64,000 nucleotides of DNA from Sutcliffiella horikoshii (GTDB lineage Bacteria; Bacillota; Bacilli; Bacillales; Bacillaceae_I), in the NCBI RefSeq assembly GCF_008180725.1, contig NZ_VTEV01000002.1, positions 92,228 to 156,227 of the forward strand. Reading direction: 5' to 3'. Of this stretch, positions 59,870-64,000 are shown one piece after another. The notes below the pieces were generated by a model. That model did no database searches and was not told where the DNA came from. It worked only from the letters and a program-made list of their open reading frames with translations. A program made the translations under genes and the position numbers. The stretch's first letter is position 1. Each line of letters opens with the position of its first letter.

Positions 59870-61267
59870 TCAACTGCCGTCCTTCAACATATACTGATAC
59901 GACTTCGATTCCTCCACCATTCCCATCTCGAGATATAGCTTCGACAACCATTTGATAGAACGAATATTAGACGGATCTAGCTCCAACTCCCAGTTAAAGC
60001 ACTCCACCGCTTCTGACAGCTGTTTAAATTCATAATATAGTTCACCAAGCGCATACATTTGATCCGGATCGTCCTTCAGGGCCGCCATTTTCTTGATCTT
60101 CATGAGGATTGGGATGCCTGGATACCTTGAAGAATAAGGAGCGACCCACTGCTCGGTATAATCCAGCCCTTTTAGTTGAAGCAGATTTGGTACAAAGGAT
60201 TGAAAGAGTGCCTGAACTTGTTTGGGTGATATCTTTTCATCAAAATGGAAGGTGAGGTTGCTGAGCCAATCAGAATTCTCTATCCATTTTACATGCAGTA
60301 AAGCTTCCTGCATGTAAGGCAGGTCTTTTTCGGTAATGAGGGCTTTGTTTTTTGTAAGTAGTATTAAAAGGTCTTCATACCGGTTTGATTTTTTCAATAA
60401 ACCGAGCAATTCATGATAAAGCCTTTCATGATGAGTGGCGCGCTTTCTTAGGATATAGCTGAGGAGGTCCACTTTATCATCGTTTGTGAAATCGACCGGT
60501 AAGCTGTCTATCATTTGTTCATAGAGAGTGTGATCGGAAGGTGTACTCCTGCCTAGTAAGTGGGAGTACAGGCTGAGTTGCTCCATTTTCCTGTCTTCTT
60601 TTTGTAGCAATTGCATCAGCAGGGTTCTCGAATCGTCTTGTTTTATGTGATTATAGCAGTATTTTTCAACATAAAGTGGATCCTTGGAAAGCAAGGAGGA
60701 TGGATGGGTAGTGTAAGGTGCTTGATAGGACTGATATTGCAGGCTTTTAGACATTTCTTGTGCCCATTTGTTGGCTGGGTAAATGTCCGTTATTAGTCGC
60801 AGAAGTTGGTAGGTGTGCAGGAGTTGACCTTCTCTTCGGTATTGCAGCGCAAATTCTTTCATCACTTTGGTTATTTTCTCTTTTTTCATATAGTTGTCGA
60901 AAATGGTAAGGATGTTCGATGCTTCAAGCGGTGAGTATCTTTTCTGGATTTTTTCCCACAGCGGAGTCAGGGCAGGGAATGTGTGAGTTCGGTTATGAGT
61001 GAGTAGATAGGCTAATAGTGGATGATCTGGTGAGAAACGAATGCCTTTTTGTAAAATGGTACTTAGCTGAGATTTTCGTTTAATTTTAGATGTGGATTTT
61101 CCGGTGAGGTATGATGTTTTATAGAAAAATAAGTAATAACATTCTGCGTGCTTTTGATTGTAAGCTTCAATGACTTGAAACCCTTGATACATAAAGAGGT
61201 TTGTAGGGTTGAGGTGTAAGTGTTTTTTTTCATGCTGGATGTTAATAGTGGTCGTTTTGTTTGTCAT
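59870..61267 (-). CDS. TPR-like repeat protein of unknown function
   Basis: ATG 61267 behind TAGGAGGGAAC; the frame extends to 61375. 465 residues, helical throughout. The C-terminus has a clear TPR pair (ALGELYYEFKQLSEAVECFN, ELDPSNIRSIKWLSKLYLEM). The N-terminal part (MTNKTTTINIQHEKKHLHLN) is unlike known domains. Probably a scaffold or regulator; no enzyme motif seen. Confidence 0.65.
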   Translation of the reverse strand: MTNKTTTINIQHEKKHLHLNPTNLFMYQGFQVIEAYNQKHAECYYLFFYKTSYLTGKSTSKIKRKSQLSTILQKGIRFSPDHPLLAYLLTHNRTHTFPALTPLWEKIQKRYSPLEASNILTIFDNYMKKEKITKVMKEFALQYRREGQLLHTYQLLRLITDIYPANKWAQEMSKSLQYQSYQAPYTTHPSSLLSKDPLYVEKYCYNHIKQDDSRTLLMQLLQKEDRKMEQLSLYSHLLGRSTPSDHTLYEQMIDSLPVDFTNDDKVDLLSYILRKRATHHERLYHELLGLLKKSNRYEDLLILLTKNKALITEKDLPYMQEALLHVKWIENSDWLSNLTFHFDEKISPKQVQALFQSFVPNLLQLKGLDYTEQWVAPYSSRYPGIPILMKIKKMAALKDDPDQMYALGELYYEFKQLSEAVECFNWELELDPSNIRSIKWLSKLYLEMGMVEESKSYQYMLKDGS

Positions 61268-61334
61268 ATAGTTCCCTCCTATTTGGTCGTACGCCTTTTT
61301 GAGAGACTGCTTAATTAGAGTGTAACATGAAAAC

Positions 61335-61382
61335 GGAAAAAAGAAAAAACGAAGAAGCGGACGACCTGTGGCCATCCGCTTC
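61335..61382 (-). terminator. Terminator of the YflT-like gene
   Basis: On the minus strand: stem GAAGCGGA / TCCGCTTC, then TTCGTTTTTTC. It overlaps the leader side of the TPR gene. Confidence 0.75.
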
Positions 61383-61422
61383 TCTATATTTTAAAGGGGG
61401 GGGAGTCAACTTCGTTCAAGTT

Positions 61423-61767
61423 TTAAAATGTCGTGCTTGCTGTTTTATCTTTTACTACCAGGATTATTTTACCTTGATCAAGTTTTTCCTCTAACTGTTC
61501 CGCTTCTGGAGCTGTAAATCCTAACTCCTGGAATTGGGCACGAAGCTCATCGCCTTTTTTGCGGAAAATATTTTTTACGTAAGTATCCATACCAACTTCA
61601 CCGGCGCCAACAGTATTAGCATCAGCGTTATCAGCTACACGTTTCGTACGGTCATCGTCATGAGTAATGACATAAATATCATCCTCGTGAACACCTCTTG
61701 TTTTTAGCTCTTGTACTGCTCCTACTACTTGTTCGTCATTTTGAAACTCTTTATAAGTGGGTTTCAT
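61423..61767 (-). CDS. yflT: General stress protein, YflT/17M family
   Basis: 114 residues. YflT domain: KEFQNDEQVVGAVQELKTRG, then DIYVITHDDDRTKRVADNAD and EAEQLEEKLDQGKIILVV. ATG 61767 behind AAGGAGGCG. In B. subtilis YflT is a heat- and salt-induced sigma-B protein of unknown biochemical role, and a clear sigma-B promoter lies directly upstream here. The symbol marks family membership; a paralogue is possible. Confidence 0.8.
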   Translation of the reverse strand: MKPTYKEFQNDEQVVGAVQELKTRGVHEDDIYVITHDDDRTKRVADNADANTVGAGEVGMDTYVKNIFRKKGDELRAQFQELGFTAPEAEQLEEKLDQGKIILVVKDKTASTTF

Positions 61768-61798
61768 TTTGTATCGCCTCCTTGGTTATGTAATAAAG

Positions 61799-61823
61799 AT
61801 ACCCGGCTGACAGAAAGTGAAAC
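61799..61823 (-). promoter_or_regulatory. Sigma-B promoter of the YflT-like gene
   Basis: On the minus strand GTTTCA (61823-61818), 13-base spacer, GGGTAT (61804-61799), close to the consensus GTTTAA-N12-15-GGGTAT and 32 bases before the start codon. Confidence 0.85.
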
Positions 61824-61923
61824 ATGCTCTTGTAAATTTTTTTTGCAGGAAAAACCTTTACTGATAATACGCGAAAAACTTCAAATACTAATAAGACTAC
61901 GATGAGGGAATGGGGAGCTTACT

Positions 61924-62820
61924 GTGATATATGACTGTATTATTATCGGGGGAGGTATTGCCGGACTTCAGGCAGCTATCCAACTGGGAAGGTACCAACA
62001 TAATGTGCTTGTTTTGGATGATGGAAAAGGTCGTTCAAGTATTTGTCACTGCTATCATAATCTTCTAGGATGGCCAGATGGAGTGAGCGGAGAGAAGCTT
62101 AGGAGTATTGGGCAAATGCAAGCGTTGAGGTTAGGAGTTCAGTTTGAAAAACAGCGTGTAGAGGCAGTAGAGCAAACGGGAGGGCTGTTTTGTGCAACCA
62201 CCTCAACATCTCAGCAGTTCTTGGGTAAAAGGGTGCTGCTCGCAACTGGAATTAAAGATAATATTCCTCCACTTGAAGGCCTGTTTCCTTGCCTTGGAAA
62301 AAGTGTTTTTGTCTGTCCAGATTGTGATGGGTACGAAATTTTGAATAAGAAAGCGCTTGTGATTGGCTCGGGAAATGCAGGAGTTTCCATGGCGTTAACG
62401 CTGACATATTGGACAGATGCGCTTACTTTTATTAACCACGGGAAAGGGGAAATTGGTGCTGATTTTATGGAAAAGTTAGTTGGAAAAGGGATCCGTCTTG
62501 TTTCTGACGAGATATCGGAAATACATGCGGATTGTTCTGATTTTATGGGAGTGACACTTGCTAACGGAGACCGTCTTGAATTTGCTTATGCTTTTTTAGC
62601 ATTTGGTGGCAACCTGCCTAACACAGGGCTCGCCCTGCAACTTGGCGTTAAATTGGATAAAAATAAACACATTCCGGTGGATCCTCGGACAAAGATGACC
62701 TCTGTGGAGAATATATGGGCCGCCGGTGATATAACCGTTCATTCCGAACAAGCCGCCATTGCTATGGGGGACGGCATACAAGCGGCAATCTGGATTCATA
62801 AAAGCTTGTTGGAAAGTTGA
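61924..62820 (+). CDS. Thioredoxin-reductase-like FAD oxidoreductase
   Basis: GTG 61924 behind GGGGAGC. 298 residues: FAD site YDCIIIGGGIAGLQAAIQLG, redox pair CPDC in VFVCPDCDGYEIL, NADPH site VIGSGNAGVSMALTL, and the C-terminal FAD motif WAAGDITVHSEQAAIAMGDG. TrxB has CATC; CPDC and the substitutions around it suggest a different partner than thioredoxin. Ferredoxin-NADP reductase-like proteins lack the pair, so a disulfide reductase is likeliest. Confidence 0.85.
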   Translation: MIYDCIIIGGGIAGLQAAIQLGRYQHNVLVLDDGKGRSSICHCYHNLLGWPDGVSGEKLRSIGQMQALRLGVQFEKQRVEAVEQTGGLFCATTSTSQQFLGKRVLLATGIKDNIPPLEGLFPCLGKSVFVCPDCDGYEILNKKALVIGSGNAGVSMALTLTYWTDALTFINHGKGEIGADFMEKLVGKGIRLVSDEISEIHADCSDFMGVTLANGDRLEFAYAFLAFGGNLPNTGLALQLGVKLDKNKHIPVDPRTKMTSVENIWAAGDITVHSEQAAIAMGDGIQAAIWIHKSLLES

Positions 62821-62961
62821 GATGGGTTTATTTGTGGCTTGACAGTTATTTGTCCGAGTGCGTAACATGAAATGTAAGGGTTTACATATACGTTTGAGTG
62901 GAAGATAGAAGACATTAGCTGCTAGCGCCTTTCCATTTATTCAATAGTAGGAGGAGAAAAA

Positions 62962-63654
62962 ATGGAAGAGAAGAAAGTGACAGATTATGAAAAGTATATT
63001 CGTACCGAAGAGCTATTAAGCTTACAAAAGGGAGCTGGGGAACTCTCATGTGATGACGAACTCACGTTTCAAATGATTCATCAAATTGCTGAACTGCATT
63101 TCAAACTGATCATTCAGTACATTCACTTAGCAGATGCAAATATGAAGCATGGGGAAGTCTTGGGGGCGACACAACAACTTCAAAGGGTAAACATGCACCT
63201 AAAGCATCTGCCGCCAGTTTTTGATATGGTAAAAGTGATCACTCCAAGAGACTACCATACTATCAGACTCGCACTCGGACGTGGAAGCGGACAGGATTCA
63301 CCGGGATTCAATGAAATTCTGAGACTTGGACCGACGTTATGGGGGCCATTTGAACAACTGTTGAACGACAAACAACTAACACCGTTCATGCTTCATAAAG
63401 CTGCCGGTGACAATTATGAGCTGTGCTTGCTGATGCAAGAATTGATTGCTTTTGACGAGAACTTCCAGACATTCCGTAAGCATCACATCCAGCTTGTGCG
63501 CAGGATGATTGGTTTGAATACGAAAAGCTTGAAGGGGATACCTGCTCAGGCGTTGGAAAGAGGAGCAAAGTTTGAGTTTTATCCTAAGCTGTGGGAAGCA
63601 GTTTGTGAATTGACGGACTGGACGGGTTCAAGTTACGATCCGAAGCCGTTGTGA
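62962..63654 (+). CDS. Tryptophan 2,3-dioxygenase family protein, short variant
   Basis: 230 residues, ATG behind AGGAGGAG. TDO-like order: YIRTEELLSLQKGAGELSCD, then HQIAELHFKLIIQYIHLADA, RLALGRGSGQDSPGF (where TDO has SGFQS) and KHHIQLVRRMIGLNTKSLKG, which keeps the proximal His region but lacks the GTGGS loop of true TDO. Haem may be bound; the substrate is probably not plain tryptophan. No kynurenine pathway gene is near. Confidence 0.75.
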   Translation: MEEKKVTDYEKYIRTEELLSLQKGAGELSCDDELTFQMIHQIAELHFKLIIQYIHLADANMKHGEVLGATQQLQRVNMHLKHLPPVFDMVKVITPRDYHTIRLALGRGSGQDSPGFNEILRLGPTLWGPFEQLLNDKQLTPFMLHKAAGDNYELCLLMQELIAFDENFQTFRKHHIQLVRRMIGLNTKSLKGIPAQALERGAKFEFYPKLWEAVCELTDWTGSSYDPKPL

Positions 63655-63806
63655 TATGGGGAGGCTGTTCTGAAGGGCATGTTGTTGCTGCCTTTTGGGG
63701 CGGTCTTTTTTGTTTGGAGGGAAGAGTGGTATTGGACATGTAGCAACGATATGGGGATCTTTTATTAGGGCTAGCTCTATTAGACTGAAGTACCTTGGGA
63801 GGGTGT

Positions 63807-64000
63807 GATTTGTCTAATAGGAGGCCTCTAAACGCCCGAAGAGCAGGGGAAGAGGTTAGATTTGTCTAATAGGAGGCCTCTAAACGCCCGAAGAGCTGGA
63901 GAGGAGGTTAGATTTGTCTAATAGGAGGCCTCTAAACGCCCGAAGAGCCTGGGAGGAGGTTGGATTTGTCTAATAGGAGGCCTCTAAACACCCGAAGAGC
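63807..64000. repeat. 52-bp tandem repeats running off the window end
   Basis: Units start at 63807, 63859, 63911 and 63963 (the last is cut by the window). Each reads GATTTGTCTAATAGGAGGCC then TCTAAACGCCCGAAGAGC and a G-rich GGGAGGAGGTTA end. The unit length equals that of the array at 36.7 kb although the sequence differs. The stretch from 63655 to 63806 shows no gene. Confidence 0.85.

Overview
The window looks like chromosome from a low-GC, Gram-positive Bacillaceae bacterium (Bacillus or Sutcliffiella-like). The signs are strong AGGAGG ribosome binding sites with many GTG/TTG starts, sigma-A, sigma-B and Fur sites of the Bacillus type, CcpA cre sites, and homologues of Bacillus genes (ydbS/ydbT, yusV/yfiY/yfiZ/yfhA, nupNOPQ, deoR, katE, yflT). 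No rRNA, tRNA, CRISPR array, phage or complete IS element was seen.

Layout. 1-3.7 kb: end of a type VII secretion LXG toxin island (YwqI-like protein, LXG protein with a glycine-zipper tail, membrane protein that may be its immunity protein, accessory proteins). 3.8-7.3 kb: ydbT/ydbS pair diverging from a CstB-like persulfide dioxygenase-rhodanese. 7.4-15.2 kb: two Fur-controlled iron import systems, a ferric-ion ABC transporter and a YusV/YfiYZ/YfhA-type siderophore transporter. 15.4-21 kb: glycosyltransferase, potABCD polyamine importer, RluF-like pseudouridine synthase. 21.3-34.7 kb: a nucleoside ABC importer (nupNOPQ-like) followed by DeoR and an eleven-gene bacterial microcompartment (BMC) operon. 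35-45.8 kb: AraC and HTH regulators, MurR-like regulator with a serine hydrolase, sigma-B-type catalase, HxlR/VOC pair, quinone oxidoreductase, alpha/beta hydrolase. 45.9-48.3 kb: three-gene DUF3445 haem N-demethylase (dimethylamine monooxygenase-like) cluster. 48.3-53.5 kb: a chromosomal parC-parM-parR-like actin segregation cassette and a TPR-dynamin-like GTPase. 53.7-64 kb: small membrane proteins, an ECF sigma/anti-sigma pair, an RlmI-like methyltransferase, a deletion scar joining an ABC fragment to a truncated histidine kinase, a TPR protein, a sigma-B stress protein, a TrxB-like flavoprotein and a tryptophan 2,3-dioxygenase family protein.

How the main system fits together. The importer would bring in deoxynucleosides; elsewhere in the genome these would become deoxyribose-5-phosphate. 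In the compartment DeoC cleaves this to acetaldehyde and glyceraldehyde-3-phosphate, the aldehyde dehydrogenase makes acetyl-CoA, PduL makes acetyl phosphate, and a triosephosphate isomerase carrying a shell-targeting tail makes dihydroxyacetone phosphate. The locus resembles the sugar-phosphate-utilising (SPU) BMC class. Its odd points are the tagged triosephosphate isomerase, an RpiB homologue with Asp in place of the catalytic Cys, phosphate-loop changes in DeoC, a DeoR that lacks the Schiff-base lysine, two strong starts for one hexamer gene, no BMC-T protein and no alcohol dehydrogenase.

Between genes there are several repeat families that ordinary annotation would miss: three arrays of different 7-11 bp motifs all spaced 20-21 bp, two arrays of 52 bp tandem units, MITE-like elements of about 215 bp with terminal inverted repeats and 7-8 bp target duplications, and dispersed GGGTCNGACCC palindromes.
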